Shown: positions 42,582 through 52,000 of the stretch, piece by piece
Position numbering within the stretch: position 1 is the first letter of the stretch
Layout: each line of letters opens with the position of its first letter
Made by a program: the position numbers and the translations under genes
Notes under the pieces: model-generated
Told to the model about the DNA's origin: nothing
Databases searched by the model: none
Seen by the model: the letters and a program-made list of their open reading frames with translations, nothing else
Source of the DNA: Lysobacter sp036697405
Lineage (GTDB): Bacteria > Pseudomonadota > Gammaproteobacteria > Xanthomonadales > Xanthomonadaceae
DNA length: 64,000 nt
Assembly (NCBI RefSeq): GCF_036697405.1
Contig: NZ_JBAHWA010000014.1
Location: forward strand, 1-64,000
Direction: 5' to 3'

Positions 42582-44039
42582 TCAGAGCCGCGGCGTCATG
42601 CGGCGTTCGGGGCCGTCGTGGCCGTTCGGCGGCAACGTGGGCGGCGTGGGCGTCGTCGGGTCGGCCGGCTTGTCCTGCTGGCGTTGTTCGGGCGGCGCGG
42701 CGGCGGCCTGCGCCTGTTCGCCGCCGCGGCGCTGCAGCTGCTGGCCCTGCTCGGACGCCAGGAAGCTGCCGCCGACCGCGCGCGCGCCGTCGACGTCGCC
42801 GTTCACCGCGGCCTGGCCCAGGCGCTGGAACAGCGCGCGGGGGTCGGCGGCGATCGGCGCGGGATCGGCGGTCAGGCGCGGCTCCGGCGAGGGCCGCTCC
42901 GGCGGCAGCGGGCCGATCGCGACCGGACGCTGCGGGAAGCGCCCGTTCATGTCCTCGTCGCGCGGCTCGTTGTTGTGCGGGTCGGACACGCGCTTGTCCG
43001 GCGTGAGCCGGGTCATGCGGTCGCGCTGGCCGTCCTTGTCGAAATCGGAGGTGCGGTAGAACCACTGATGCTCTTCGGAGCGGTGGACGACGTTCATTTC
43101 CGGCGCCGAGGGCAGGGCGCGCTTGGCCAGGAACGGCTGGTCGCTGAGCGAATTGAGGTAGTCGACCATCAGGTTGCCGCTGCGCACCGACAGGCCGTTG
43201 AGCGCGTAACTGCCGCCGATGTCGCTGTGTGCGCCGCCGACGGTGACGTTGAGGAAACGCCCGTTCTCGCTGACGCCCGGGTCCAGCACGCTGGTGGACT
43301 TGAACAGGTTGCGGCGCTCGTCCTCGGCGGTGATCTGGAAGCCCGACAGCACCGAGGGCGGCTGGCGGCGGTCGTGCTTGCGCGGCTCGCCGGTGCCGAC
43401 CGGATCGAACAGGGCCACGGCCTGCGGCACTTCGTGCGGCGGCACCAGCGCCTCGCCGGTGTAGCGCACTTCCTTGAGATGGCCGAACAGGTTGCGGTCT
43501 TCCACGCGCCCCTTGGGGTCGTGGATGCCGCGCTCGTCGACCAGGCGGGTGAAACCGGCGGCCTGCTCGGCGCCGCGGCTGAAGCCGACGCTGACCACGC
43601 GAATCTGCGCGTCCGGATCTTCGGCCAGCCACTTCTTGCTCTGGGCGGTGAGGCGCACGTACATCTCTTCGATGCGGTCGTCGTAGGAGCTGCCGCTCAT
43701 GCTGTCCAGGCCGCCCTTGAGCGCGTTGTCCTGGGTGCCCGGGCCTTCGACATAGTCCACGCGGATGTTGGACATGCCGCGGCTGTTGGCGGCCGCGGTC
43801 TGGCGCACCACATCGGCGATGTTGGTGTGATTGGTCGGCGCATCCTTGAGCATGCTGTTGCCGGTGCCGTCGAAAGCGGCGATGAACAGCCGTTCGTGCG
43901 GGTTCGAGCTGTGCAGCAGCACCGGCGTGGACAGCCGCGACAGCGCCTGACTGGCCTGGTCGTAGCTGGCCAGGTCGTGGGCGTCGGCGGGGTAGGTGCT
44001 TACGCCGTCCGGGCCTTTTTTCTTCTTGTCGTCCGTCAT
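42582..44039 (-). CDS. DUF2235-type phospholipase, probable antibacterial effector (Tle-like)
   Basis: The 485-residue protein has the DUF2235 alpha/beta hydrolase core: FIAAFDGTGNSM, NHTNIADVV, nucleophile in VSVGFSRGAEQAAGF, Asp in ALFDPVGTG, and His in GGAHSDIGGSY, forming a plausible Ser-Asp-His triad. Type VI lipase effectors of the Tle families share this core. The C-terminal 100 residues are Pro/Gln-rich and probably disordered. No secretion apparatus is encoded here, so the delivery route (T6SS or Xanthomonadales T4SS) is open. A lipoprotein gene lies directly upstream, as for effector-immunity pairs. Confidence 0.82.
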   Translation of the reverse strand: MTDDKKKKGPDGVSTYPADAHDLASYDQASQALSRLSTPVLLHSSNPHERLFIAAFDGTGNSMLKDAPTNHTNIADVVRQTAAANSRGMSNIRVDYVEGPGTQDNALKGGLDSMSGSSYDDRIEEMYVRLTAQSKKWLAEDPDAQIRVVSVGFSRGAEQAAGFTRLVDERGIHDPKGRVEDRNLFGHLKEVRYTGEALVPPHEVPQAVALFDPVGTGEPRKHDRRQPPSVLSGFQITAEDERRNLFKSTSVLDPGVSENGRFLNVTVGGAHSDIGGSYALNGLSVRSGNLMVDYLNSLSDQPFLAKRALPSAPEMNVVHRSEEHQWFYRTSDFDKDGQRDRMTRLTPDKRVSDPHNNEPRDEDMNGRFPQRPVAIGPLPPERPSPEPRLTADPAPIAADPRALFQRLGQAAVNGDVDGARAVGGSFLASEQGQQLQRRGGEQAQAAAAPPEQRQQDKPADPTTPTPPTLPPNGHDGPERRMTPRL

Positions 44040-44051
44040 CGCACTACTCCT

Positions 44052-44783
44052 TTAGTACGTATGGCTGAACACCAGGACCGGATCGTTGCGGAAGTCGCTG
44101 TGTTTGTTGCCGGGGATCTGCAGCTCGCGGGTATGGACCATGGCGCGCATGTAGACGTTGACGGTGCGGTCGTTGACCTCGATCAGGATCTCGGGATCCT
44201 CGGCGATCACGCCGGCGCCTGCGAGTTCGGCGCTGGGCACGTTATGGCGGATCACCCGATCCTCGAACAGGCCGGGGATGTCGATCGTGGCCTCGTGCGC
44301 GCTGCCGTCCTTGGACCGCCAGCTCAGCTGCGCGGGCCCGGGGAAGTTGCGGATCGCGGCCCAGGGCGCGGCGATGTACTTACGGTAGTCGTTGCCCAGC
44401 GAGGCCGAGGACGGCGTCTTGGTCTCGTCGGAGTCGCGCAGGGCGTACTCGCCGTTGTAGAGCACGCTGCAGCCGAAGGTGTCGTAGGCCGCGGCGCCGA
44501 AATCGTGCTGGGCGAAGGTCAGCGGCCGGCTGGCGTCGGTCTTGTTGGGCGCGACGTAGGCAGGTTGGGTGGACATGGCGGGTTGGCATCCTGTTGCGAA
44601 TAGGACGGAAAGCGCGAGCGCGCGAGCCAGGACGGCCAGGCGCGAACGAAGGGGTGGAGCGTGGGCGCGGCGGCGGGCGGCGCGGGGCGGTTCGCGGTCC
44701 GGAGCGGGACCGTCGTGGCGGCCGCGGGCGCGTTCGCGTCCGCCTGGGCGGGACGCGGTGCCCTGGCCTGGTATTGGATCCAT
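44052..44783 (-). CDS. lipoprotein, candidate immunity protein of the DUF2235 effector
   Basis: The protein has 243 residues if it starts at ATG 44783, which has a strong GGGGAGGGG site. A long Arg-rich N-terminus is then followed by a hydrophobic segment and lipobox-like FATGC (near 66-70). The folded part contains FGCSVLYNGEYALRD, YIAAPWAAIRNFPGPAQLSW and a beta-rich end (VNVYMRAMVHTREL). If translation starts later the signal would be more normal, but no ATG is placed for it. It ends 12 bp before the effector gene. Periplasmic lipoproteins often neutralise Tle lipases; inferred here. Confidence 0.65.
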   Translation of the reverse strand: MDPIPGQGTASRPGGRERARGRHDGPAPDREPPRAARRRAHAPPLRSRLAVLARALALSVLFATGCQPAMSTQPAYVAPNKTDASRPLTFAQHDFGAAAYDTFGCSVLYNGEYALRDSDETKTPSSASLGNDYRKYIAAPWAAIRNFPGPAQLSWRSKDGSAHEATIDIPGLFEDRVIRHNVPSAELAGAGVIAEDPEILIEVNDRTVNVYMRAMVHTRELQIPGNKHSDFRNDPVLVFSHTY

Positions 44784-45002
44784 TCCCCCTCCCCTGGAGA
44801 CCGTCGCCGCGGTCCATCGCCGGCAGCATCGCCCGATGGTAGCGCAGGCACGCTGCGGACACACGCCGGCGTATCGTGGGAGGAGACGCAGGTCCGCTTG
44901 CGTTCCCGTGGCGGCGGGTCGGAGAACGGGTCGCAGGGTCGTGCGGCGCTCAGCTTCGCTCGGCTATGCTGTTTCTCCCTTCCACCGCACCCGGAGGCGG
45001 CC

Positions 45003-45269
45003 ATGGCAACCGGCTGGGCAGGCGACGGCGCCGTGCAGGACCAGATCGACGCCACCATCAAGGACGCGATCAAGCGCGCCCGCGACCAACTCCCGCAGGG
45101 CCCCGGCCTGGAGCGCTGCGAAGAATGCGACACGCCCATACCCGAAGCCCGGCGCAAGGCGATCCCGGGCGTGCGCCTGTGCGTGAGCTGCCAGGAAGCG
45201 CACGACCGCGAGCAGGGCGCGGTCGGCGGCTACAACCGCCGCGGCAGCAAGGACAGCCAGCTGCGCTGA
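45003..45269 (+). CDS. TraR/DksA-type zinc-finger protein
   Basis: The 88-residue protein has a C4 zinc finger CEECDTPIPEARRKAIPGV then RLCVSCQ (near 43-66), the TraR/DksA signature, and a short N-terminal helix. It lacks the long coiled coil of DksA, so it is closer to the small YbiI/TraR group that may act in the RNA polymerase secondary channel. Confidence 0.9.
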   Translation: MATGWAGDGAVQDQIDATIKDAIKRARDQLPQGPGLERCEECDTPIPEARRKAIPGVRLCVSCQEAHDREQGAVGGYNRRGSKDSQLR

Positions 45270-45428
45270 GGCGCGGGAGTGCGACGCCGCCTTTCCGCGC
45301 TGCAGCAAGGCCCCGAACTTTCGCGGTGATAGTCTGAATACCTGTCCATCCAAGCATGGAAGGCGGTGTCCGGGCTGTCTGGTCGATCTGGCCATATCAG
45401 GATGGCGCCGCGAATACAGGGGGAAAAC

Positions 45429-46532
45429 ATGGGTCGTAACAAGTACGCGAGGGCGTCGGTCCTGGTGCTGTTGGTGGTGGCCGCAGCAGCAGCGACGGTG
45501 GATGCGCACAAGCTGTCGCCGACCGGTACCGCCGAAGAGCGGCGGCTCAGCGGGGTGCAGGGCAGTTGGATATCGAGTTTGGAGCGCAGCGCCGCCGGCT
45601 TCGGATTGAAAGCCTTCGGCGAGCCGGTACACGAGGAAATCACCAACCGCATCTACGGTTGCGACGGCAACATCTGCGACGGCCTGGACAGCACGCGTGC
45701 GCCGGCAGGAGTGCTGGCGGGGGTACGCTGGAACGACGATCCCCCGTTTCGCATCAGCAGTGGCGAAGGCAAGGGCACGCACTGCAAAGTGACGCAAACC
45801 ATCCGTTTCCAGACCCAGCCCTATTGCTGGTACCAGCTTTTCGACGACGCCAACGATCGGGCCGGAGCGGGCGCCGTATTCGATGCCCAGTCGCGTTCGG
45901 CGATGCTGTATCGCACCCATTTCGGCGATCTGCAGTTCCTGCATGCCATGGCGTCCGCGGATGGCGTCGGCGCCGCGAAAACGCAGGAGCTGATGCTCGA
46001 TTGGGCCGAATTCAACTGGCGCGTGATGCGCGGCGAATATCGCCTCGAAACCCGCTTGAAAGAAGTGCCCAACGAGACGATACGAAGCCGTTTCGGGCGC
46101 ACCGACTGGTACCTGCAGGACCTGTACACCCTGGGTAGCCCCGGATTGCGTCAACACATCCGCGACATGGCCTTCGGCAGCATTCTGCATACGCTGCAGG
46201 ACAGCTTCGCGGAGGGACATGTGGAGCGCGCCAGCGCGGTGCCATCGCGTTCGTGCGCGATAGCGGGGGCCCAGGTGGACGCGCCCGGCCTGATCGTCGA
46301 GTTCCACGCCTACAACCGCCAGGACCACGACCTGCATGCGCAGGCGGACAGCCGCGGCGCGCTGGAGGCGCATCTGCAAGACGATCCCGATGTGGTGGAC
46401 CTGGGTCGCCAGTTGTTGAGGGCGTATCGGAGCGATCGCTCCTGGGAGGAAGTCGAGCCGTTCTTCGAATGCGTCTATGCCTTGAGCGATTCCGCCCGCG
46501 ACGCGACCTCCGGCGACCGTTTTGCCAAGTGA
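45429..46532 (+). CDS. secreted protein of unknown function, all-helical
   Basis: The 367-residue protein has a signal peptide (ASVLVLLVVAAAAATVDA-H). Notable blocks are FGEPVHEEITNRIYGC (near 62), HFGDLQFLHAMAS, and FGSILHTLQDSFAEGHVER (near 248), where His and Asp residues line helices. The pattern (VHEEIT...HTLQDSFA.GH) recalls zinc-dependent phospholipase C/P1 nuclease-like helical folds, but I would not claim the activity. Start ATG 45429 follows a G-rich ribosome site. Confidence 0.7.
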   Translation: MGRNKYARASVLVLLVVAAAAATVDAHKLSPTGTAEERRLSGVQGSWISSLERSAAGFGLKAFGEPVHEEITNRIYGCDGNICDGLDSTRAPAGVLAGVRWNDDPPFRISSGEGKGTHCKVTQTIRFQTQPYCWYQLFDDANDRAGAGAVFDAQSRSAMLYRTHFGDLQFLHAMASADGVGAAKTQELMLDWAEFNWRVMRGEYRLETRLKEVPNETIRSRFGRTDWYLQDLYTLGSPGLRQHIRDMAFGSILHTLQDSFAEGHVERASAVPSRSCAIAGAQVDAPGLIVEFHAYNRQDHDLHAQADSRGALEAHLQDDPDVVDLGRQLLRAYRSDRSWEEVEPFFECVYALSDSARDATSGDRFAK

Positions 46533-46777
46533 GCCGTTCCGGACAGTGCCGACGGCCGGCCGAAGGACCCGGGTCGTCGCGCCCATGTAAGGCTGCCTGT
46601 CGATAACCGGGTGTAGCGGCGATCGGCTTCCTGCGCGGGCCGCCGCCGACGGGCCGGAGGTCCGGTGCTCGCTCCTGTTGCGGGTCCGCGCATCGGCGAA
46701 CCCAGGCCTTCGGCACATACGGATGCGGCGAACGCCGCCTATGATCCGGCCACCATCCGAACGCGGGGAGTTCCGGC

Positions 46778-47263
46778 ATGTCCTCCAGCCTCGATCACGC
46801 CTCGCGCTCGCCCGACTGGGCGCAGGTCCTGTTGGGCGGTCTGCTCGTGGCCCTGGGCGACATGGCGTTCGCCGCCACGCTGTGGTTCGGTTGGGATGGT
46901 CCCGGCACGGTGCGTCTGTTCCAGACCATCGCGGTAGGCGTGCTCGGCCCGGCCAGTTTCGACGGTGGCCTGCAGGCGGCCGGGCTCGGCGTGCTGCTGC
47001 ACCTGTTCATGGCGACGATGTTCGTGTTGGTCTACACCCTGGTCGCACGCCGCTATACCGGCCTGGTGTCGCGTGCCTGGGCCTACGGCATCCCCTACGG
47101 CGTGGCCCTGTACCTGGTGATGAATTTCGTGGTCCTGCCGCTGTCGCGGGTCAACGCCACGCCCTCGTTGAAGCACCTCGATTGGATCGCCTGGAGCGTG
47201 CTCGCGCATATGCTGTTCGGCGTGATCTGCGTGGTTTTCGCCAAGCGCGCGCTGCGGCGCTGA
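46778..47263 (+). CDS. four-TM membrane protein of unknown function
   Basis: The 161-residue protein has hydrophobic segments near 16-38, 48-75, 72-90, and 100-120, with a final one near 138-155. Blocks GGLQAAGLGVLLHLFMATMF and AYGIPYGVALYLVMNFVVLPLSRV look like conserved uncharacterised inner-membrane proteins. There is no neighbour-based clue. Confidence 0.75.
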   Translation: MSSSLDHASRSPDWAQVLLGGLLVALGDMAFAATLWFGWDGPGTVRLFQTIAVGVLGPASFDGGLQAAGLGVLLHLFMATMFVLVYTLVARRYTGLVSRAWAYGIPYGVALYLVMNFVVLPLSRVNATPSLKHLDWIAWSVLAHMLFGVICVVFAKRALRR

Positions 47264-47476
47264 CGCGTTCGAGCAAGCGGGTTCGAGATTTGTGCTGTCC
47301 GCCGCCTGAGCGGGGACGGACCGTCGATGCTGATCGACCGTTGACCTGAGAAGCGCGCTCGCTGCCTGGTGTTCCTATACGGAGCCGTTCTCGCACCACC
47401 TGCATGTCTGCCGCCAGGTGGCGCCGCGGCAAGCTTGCCGCTTACTATCGGGTGCGCCAGTTGGAGCCGTCACCAC

Positions 47477-48145
47477 ATGAACCCACCCCGTCATCCCGGC
47501 GCGCGCAGCGCCGGCCGCCGCCGCCCCGCGCGGCCCCCGCGCCGCGCCGAAGCGCGTTCCCAGCGTCTTATGCCAGGCGAACTGGCGTGGTACGCGACCG
47601 GCCGTTTCTACCTGGCCGACGACAACAGCCTGGCCGACTTCGGCTATTTCCTGCATCTGTCCGGCATCGACGCGCCCTTGTTCGACGGCGCGCAGGGCGA
47701 GACCACGGCGCATTTCACTTTCGCGGCGCGGCCGTTCGAGGCCGGCAGCGTGATCAACGGCGCCTTGAACCTGGGCCTGGATCCGGTCGGCGAGTTCTCC
47801 ATCTATCTGCAGCGCGAACCGGCGGCGAGCTTCGACGATCCTGCCTCGTTCGCGCTGGGCGAGCGCGTCGCGACCTTGCGGCGGACCGGCATGGTCGTGG
47901 GCACCACGGTGGAGCAGGGCATCGGGCCCGCCCAGGCGCCGGTGCTGGCGTCGAACGTGTTCTCGGCCTGGCTGCTGGAAAGCCGCGCCTTCGAGTTCGG
48001 CGGCCGCCGTTACGACCTGGCCCAGATCCTGGGCGCGGGCGTGACCCAGTTCGGCACCGCCGCCGGCACCTCGGCGCCGATACCCGCCGGCTACAAGGCG
48101 GCGGTGCCCTTCACCGGCTCGGCCCTGGCCTTGGGAACGAAATAA
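47477..48145 (+). CDS. hypothetical protein, beta-rich
   Basis: The protein has 222 residues if ATG 47477 is used; ATG 47570 (MPGELAWYATGRFYL) may be the true start, because the first 31 residues are a low-complexity Arg/Pro stretch of high-GC type. The core has FGYFLHLSGIDAPLFDG, TTAHFTFAARPFE, and LDPVGEFSIYLQREPA. No signal peptide or family was recognised. Confidence 0.6.
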   Translation: MNPPRHPGARSAGRRRPARPPRRAEARSQRLMPGELAWYATGRFYLADDNSLADFGYFLHLSGIDAPLFDGAQGETTAHFTFAARPFEAGSVINGALNLGLDPVGEFSIYLQREPAASFDDPASFALGERVATLRRTGMVVGTTVEQGIGPAQAPVLASNVFSAWLLESRAFEFGGRRYDLAQILGAGVTQFGTAAGTSAPIPAGYKAAVPFTGSALALGTK

Positions 48146-48262
48146 GCCGGGCGAATCGCGGGCCCCTCTTGTCCTGATTGCCGCGCGTGCTGCGTTGGTG
48201 ATCGGTGGCGCCGGGAACGGCGCGGCGCGGGCTGCCGGCCCGTCATCACAGGGAGTGAGGCC

Positions 48263-48634
48263 GTGAAGAAGGCATTCGCGCTGGCGCTGATCGCGCTGCT
48301 GGGGCTGCTGGGATACTGGTGGTGGCGCGGGTCGGCATCGCGGCAGGCCGACTCGCCTGCTTCCGCATCGAGTTCCGTGCTCGCAGCCTCGGACCCGGCC
48401 AGCGCGCCGCTGGTGCCCGGCTGGCCGCAGGGCGACGCCTTGCGGGTGGCCTTGAAGCCCGATCCGGGCGCGCTGTCGCTGAGCAAGGCGCTGTACCGCA
48501 ACGGCGATGCGGTGCTGGAGCAGCGCTGGCCCGACGGCAGCACCGAGCGCTGGTGGTATCCGCCGTCCGCACCATCGCGCTACATCGGCCGCGACGGTCG
48601 CGAAACGGTAGCGGGCAGCGGAGCGGCGCCGTGA
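48263..48634 (+). CDS. membrane-anchored small protein upstream of the VWD protein
   Basis: The 123-residue protein starts at GTG 48263, with GGGAG nearby. One N-terminal hydrophobic segment (FALALIALLGLLGYWWW) is followed by a Ser/Ala linker and a short domain with VLEQRWPDGSTERWWYPP. Its stop overlaps the start of the next gene (GTGA), so the two are translationally coupled and may function together. Confidence 0.65.
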   Translation: MKKAFALALIALLGLLGYWWWRGSASRQADSPASASSSVLAASDPASAPLVPGWPQGDALRVALKPDPGALSLSKALYRNGDAVLEQRWPDGSTERWWYPPSAPSRYIGRDGRETVAGSGAAP

Positions 48635-50841
48635 GCGCGGGGCCGGTCATCGCGCGCAGGCTGCTGCCGGCGATACTGGCGCTGGCCTGCGTGCCCGCTT
48701 ACGCGCAGGTGCAATGTCCGTCGCCGCGCGCGGCCGGCGACCCGCTGCGCAAGATCAACGAAGGCTTTGCCCGCAACGTCACCGAGCCGCTGATCCGCAA
48801 CAATGTCGGGGGCCTGGGGCCGGTGCTGTGGACCTATATCGCCGGCCAGGCGCGCGCCGAAAGCCTCGGGGGCAAGGTCGATCCGGCCGGCAATCACACG
48901 GTCAAGTCCGGCAACAATCTTTGGAACGTGCAGCAAGACCCGAAGCCGGGCTGCGCGCAGACCACCATCGTCAACTGCAAGGTGAGCAATCAGGCCAAGC
49001 CCTTGGCCGCATCCAAGGCCGAGGCATTGAAGTCGCCGATAGCCACGCCGTGCTGGATCGAGAACGGTCAGTCCATGCAGGCGGTGACGGTGTGCTTCCC
49101 CTCCTATCCGACCCTGAAGGACGCCGCCGACGGGTATCTGGCGTTCCGGCCGTCCTACACCGGCCAGCTCAAGGCCATGGCCCAGGCCGGCGCGCCGGGC
49201 ATCGACGAATTCCTGCAGCACCTGGGCGCGACCGGCTGGTCGTCGCGGATGCGCGCCGATCCGGACAAGTACAAGCAGGAAACCCGCGACAACATCGACG
49301 AGGCCTTGCGCGGCATCGCCGAACGTCGCGACAGCGCCGAGAGCGAACTGGCGCAGACGCAGCAGGCGATCGCGGCCTGGTGCGGGGAGCAGGGCGGCGC
49401 CGACGATCCGGCCCGGCGCGCAGCGCTGCGACAGCAGCAGGACGCGCTTTTGGAACGGCTGGCGCTATACGACCAGGTCTGCCTGCGGCCCTCGTCCAAC
49501 GGCAGTCCGACGCCCACGCCCCGCCGCAACGATGCGATCGACACTTGCCGCAAGCCGGATGCCGCGAAGCCGCCCGCGCCGTCCGGCGTGGCGCCGACCG
49601 GACCGACGCCGGCGGGTGGCGGCGCCGACGCCCATGGCACCCAGCACGGCGGCGGCGTGGTCGGCGAGCCGCACTACATCGCGCCCAGCGGCGCGGTCTT
49701 CAGCACCCAGCGCGCCGGCGAGTTCTGGCTGTTGCGCAGCGCGCGCGACGCCCAGATCCAGGTGCGCCAGGAACCCTGGCACGGCAGCGCCTCGGTGGCG
49801 GCGGTCACCGCGGTGGCGGTGCGGGCCGGCGCGCGCCGTATCGGCGTCTATGCCGACGGCGTGCGCGTGGACGGGCAACCCTTGCGGTGGCAGGGCGGTT
49901 TCGTCCAGCACGATCTCAGCGGGGGCCACGCGCTGGGCGTGTGGGGCGCGCAGGCGCGGCCGGACGTGGTCGCGGTGATGTGGGCCGACGGCAGCACGCT
50001 GCGCGTGATTCCTCACGGCAGTTGGATGGATGTCGACTACCGGGTGATGCGCGGCATCGACACGGCCGCGGACGCGGGATTGATCGGGCGCGCCGACGAC
50101 GATCCGCGCCACGATTTCGTGCCGCGCTCCGGGGTTCCCCTGGTCCAGCCCGACGCGATCGGGATCGACGGTTTCGTGCAGAGCTGGCGCATCGCCGCGC
50201 AGGAATCGCTGTTCGACTACGCGCCCGGCCGCGACGCGGCCAGCTACGACCTGCGCGACTTCCCGCGGGCGCCCGCGGCACCGTCGCCCGCGGCCCTCGC
50301 GCAGGCGCGCGAGGCCTGCATCGGCGCGGGCGTCGCCGCGTTCCTGCTCGATGCCTGCGCCTTCGACCTGGCGGTCACCGGCGAGCGCGGCTTCCTGCGC
50401 TCGCATCAATTGGGTTCGCAGGCGCTGGGCCGGATCGGCGCGCCGGCCGAGACGGCGGCGCGCAGGACCGGCCCGGCCGAGTTCTTCCAGGCGCGTTGGA
50501 CGCCCGATATGGATCGGGCCGTCGCCTTGGCGAACGGCCATACGCGCACGGTGGCGGTCGAGGCCGGGCAACGTACGACCTACCTGATCGACATCGCCAA
50601 GCCGGACGTCGGCGACCTGTTCGTGCTATCGCACCAGATGAGCTGCATAGGCGACCCGTACGACGGCAAGTCGCCGGGCTATCAATTGTTCGATGCGAGC
50701 GGCCGCGCCTTGTCCAAGGCCCTGGCGATCTGCTCGGACCTGTACTCGGGGCCGATCCGGCCCGGCAAGTACTATCTGGTCATGGTCGGCGCCGGTTCGG
50801 GCGAGGCCGTTACGGTGAAGTTCGAAGCCTTCCACAATTAG
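48631..50841 (+). CDS. secreted glucosaminidase-like plus VWD-domain protein
   Basis: The 736-residue protein starts at GTG 48631. A signal peptide (LLPAILALACVPAYA-Q) is followed by a glucosaminidase/FlgJ-like region (about 30-220: QARAESLGG, NNLWNVQQ, FPSYPTLKDAADGYLAFRPSYTGQL), a coiled-coil section (about 225-285), a Pro-rich linker, then a von Willebrand type D-like domain (about 340-510: GEPHYIAPSGAVFSTQRAGEF, LLRSARDAQIQVRQEPW, GVYADGVRVDGQPL) and a Cys-containing C-terminal part. Peptidoglycan binding or cleavage combined with VWD suggests an envelope-associated adhesin or lytic factor; this is inference. Confidence 0.75.
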   Translation: MSAGPVIARRLLPAILALACVPAYAQVQCPSPRAAGDPLRKINEGFARNVTEPLIRNNVGGLGPVLWTYIAGQARAESLGGKVDPAGNHTVKSGNNLWNVQQDPKPGCAQTTIVNCKVSNQAKPLAASKAEALKSPIATPCWIENGQSMQAVTVCFPSYPTLKDAADGYLAFRPSYTGQLKAMAQAGAPGIDEFLQHLGATGWSSRMRADPDKYKQETRDNIDEALRGIAERRDSAESELAQTQQAIAAWCGEQGGADDPARRAALRQQQDALLERLALYDQVCLRPSSNGSPTPTPRRNDAIDTCRKPDAAKPPAPSGVAPTGPTPAGGGADAHGTQHGGGVVGEPHYIAPSGAVFSTQRAGEFWLLRSARDAQIQVRQEPWHGSASVAAVTAVAVRAGARRIGVYADGVRVDGQPLRWQGGFVQHDLSGGHALGVWGAQARPDVVAVMWADGSTLRVIPHGSWMDVDYRVMRGIDTAADAGLIGRADDDPRHDFVPRSGVPLVQPDAIGIDGFVQSWRIAAQESLFDYAPGRDAASYDLRDFPRAPAAPSPAALAQAREACIGAGVAAFLLDACAFDLAVTGERGFLRSHQLGSQALGRIGAPAETAARRTGPAEFFQARWTPDMDRAVALANGHTRTVAVEAGQRTTYLIDIAKPDVGDLFVLSHQMSCIGDPYDGKSPGYQLFDASGRALSKALAICSDLYSGPIRPGKYYLVMVGAGSGEAVTVKFEAFHN

Positions 50842-50853
50842 AGTGCGCGGTCA

Positions 50854-51054
50854 TCAGCGCCGCGTTTGCCCCGAGGCGCAGCGTGCGCAGACCTGCGCCG
50901 GCGCGCCATGACGCAGCGCGATCGGCAAGGCCTCGCGGGCCTGCGCGAAGTCGCCCAGATGGATGCGATACAGGGGCAGGCGCGGGCAGCCCAGCGCATG
51001 CACTTCGTATACGCCGTTGGGCTGCGGCGTCCGGTTGAGGTAGTAGCTGGGCAT
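50854..51054 (-). CDS. small conserved protein
   Basis: The 66-residue protein begins MPSYYLNRTPQPNGVYEVHALGCPRLP and ends near CARCASG. I recognise this as a widespread small family (YYLN..PQ..G..EVH..GC.....C..C) whose cysteines may bind a metal. The function is unknown. It is transcribed towards the 3' end of the VWD gene. Confidence 0.75.
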   Translation of the reverse strand: MPSYYLNRTPQPNGVYEVHALGCPRLPLYRIHLGDFAQAREALPIALRHGAPAQVCARCASGQTRR

Positions 51055-51202
51055 GTCGCGCTCCGGCGATCTCGACCGCGCACTGTGTATGGCCTGCGTC
51101 TCGCCGATTGAGACGCCGGGGCGCAGGAATCGGATATCGCGCCCTGCCTGCAGGGATCAGTGCCCCATCGCCGCACGAGCGGCCCTTCCCGGGTAGCCCC
51201 AC

Positions 51203-51970
51203 ATGCACGCAAGATTGCAAGACAAGATCGCCATCGTCACCGGTGCCAGTTCCGGCATCGGCCGCGCCACCGCGCTGTGCTTCGCCCGCGAGGGCGCCAG
51301 GCTGGTGCTGGCCGCGCGTCGCGGCGATCTGCTCGAGGCCCTGGCCGCCGAGATCGCGGCGGCCGGCGGCGTGGCCACGGCGCTGGCCGGCGACGTGCGC
51401 GACGAGGCGTATGCGCAGGCCCTGGTGCGCTGCGCGGAACAGCGCTACGGCGGTCTGGATATCGCCTTCAACAACGCCGGCGTGCTCGGCGCGCAGGCGC
51501 CGACGCTGGAGCTGTCGCGCCAGCAGTGGCAGGACGTGCTCGACACCAACCTCACCGGCGCGTTCCTGGGCGCCAAGCATCAGCTGCCGGCCTTGCTGGC
51601 GCGCGGCGGCGGGTCGCTGATCTTCACCTCGTCCTTCGTCGGCGATACCGCGGCATTCCCGGGTGTGGCCGGCTACGCGGCGAGCAAGGCCGGGCTGCTG
51701 GGCTTGAGCCGCTCGATCGCGGTGGAGTTCGGCGCGCGCGGCGTGCGCAGCAATGCGCTGCTGCCCGGAGCGACCGACACGCCGGCCTATCGCGAGTTCG
51801 GCAACAGCGAGGAGGCGCGCCGCTACATCGCCGGGCTGTACGCGCTCAAGCGCGTGGCCGGGCCTGAAGAGATCGCGCAGGCCGCGCTGTTCCTGGCCTC
51901 GGACGCGTCTTCGTTCGTCACCGGCAGCGCGCTGGCGGTCGAGGGCGGGGTGTCGGTCAATCGCACCTAG
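51203..51970 (+). CDS. SDR family oxidoreductase
   Basis: The 255-residue classical short-chain dehydrogenase has the NAD(P) motif VTGASSGIGRATAL (near 11-24), NNAGVLG, catalytic Ser in FTSSFVGD, and Tyr-Lys in GYAASKAGLLG, with a C-terminal GSALAVEGGVSVN. Acidic or neutral residues after the second strand (LAARRG) suggest NADP preference. The substrate is unknown. Confidence 0.93.
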   Translation: MHARLQDKIAIVTGASSGIGRATALCFAREGARLVLAARRGDLLEALAAEIAAAGGVATALAGDVRDEAYAQALVRCAEQRYGGLDIAFNNAGVLGAQAPTLELSRQQWQDVLDTNLTGAFLGAKHQLPALLARGGGSLIFTSSFVGDTAAFPGVAGYAASKAGLLGLSRSIAVEFGARGVRSNALLPGATDTPAYREFGNSEEARRYIAGLYALKRVAGPEEIAQAALFLASDASSFVTGSALAVEGGVSVNRT

Positions 51971-52000
51971 CGCAAGCCCGCGATCGCGCCGGCGTCGCCT

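Noticed and set aside
46598..46624. TGTCGA upstream of the membrane protein gene at 46778, tested as ECF42 promoter
   Set aside because: 17 bp downstream there is GATC, not CG(A/T)C, and the spacer edges TTCC...GTT are missing.
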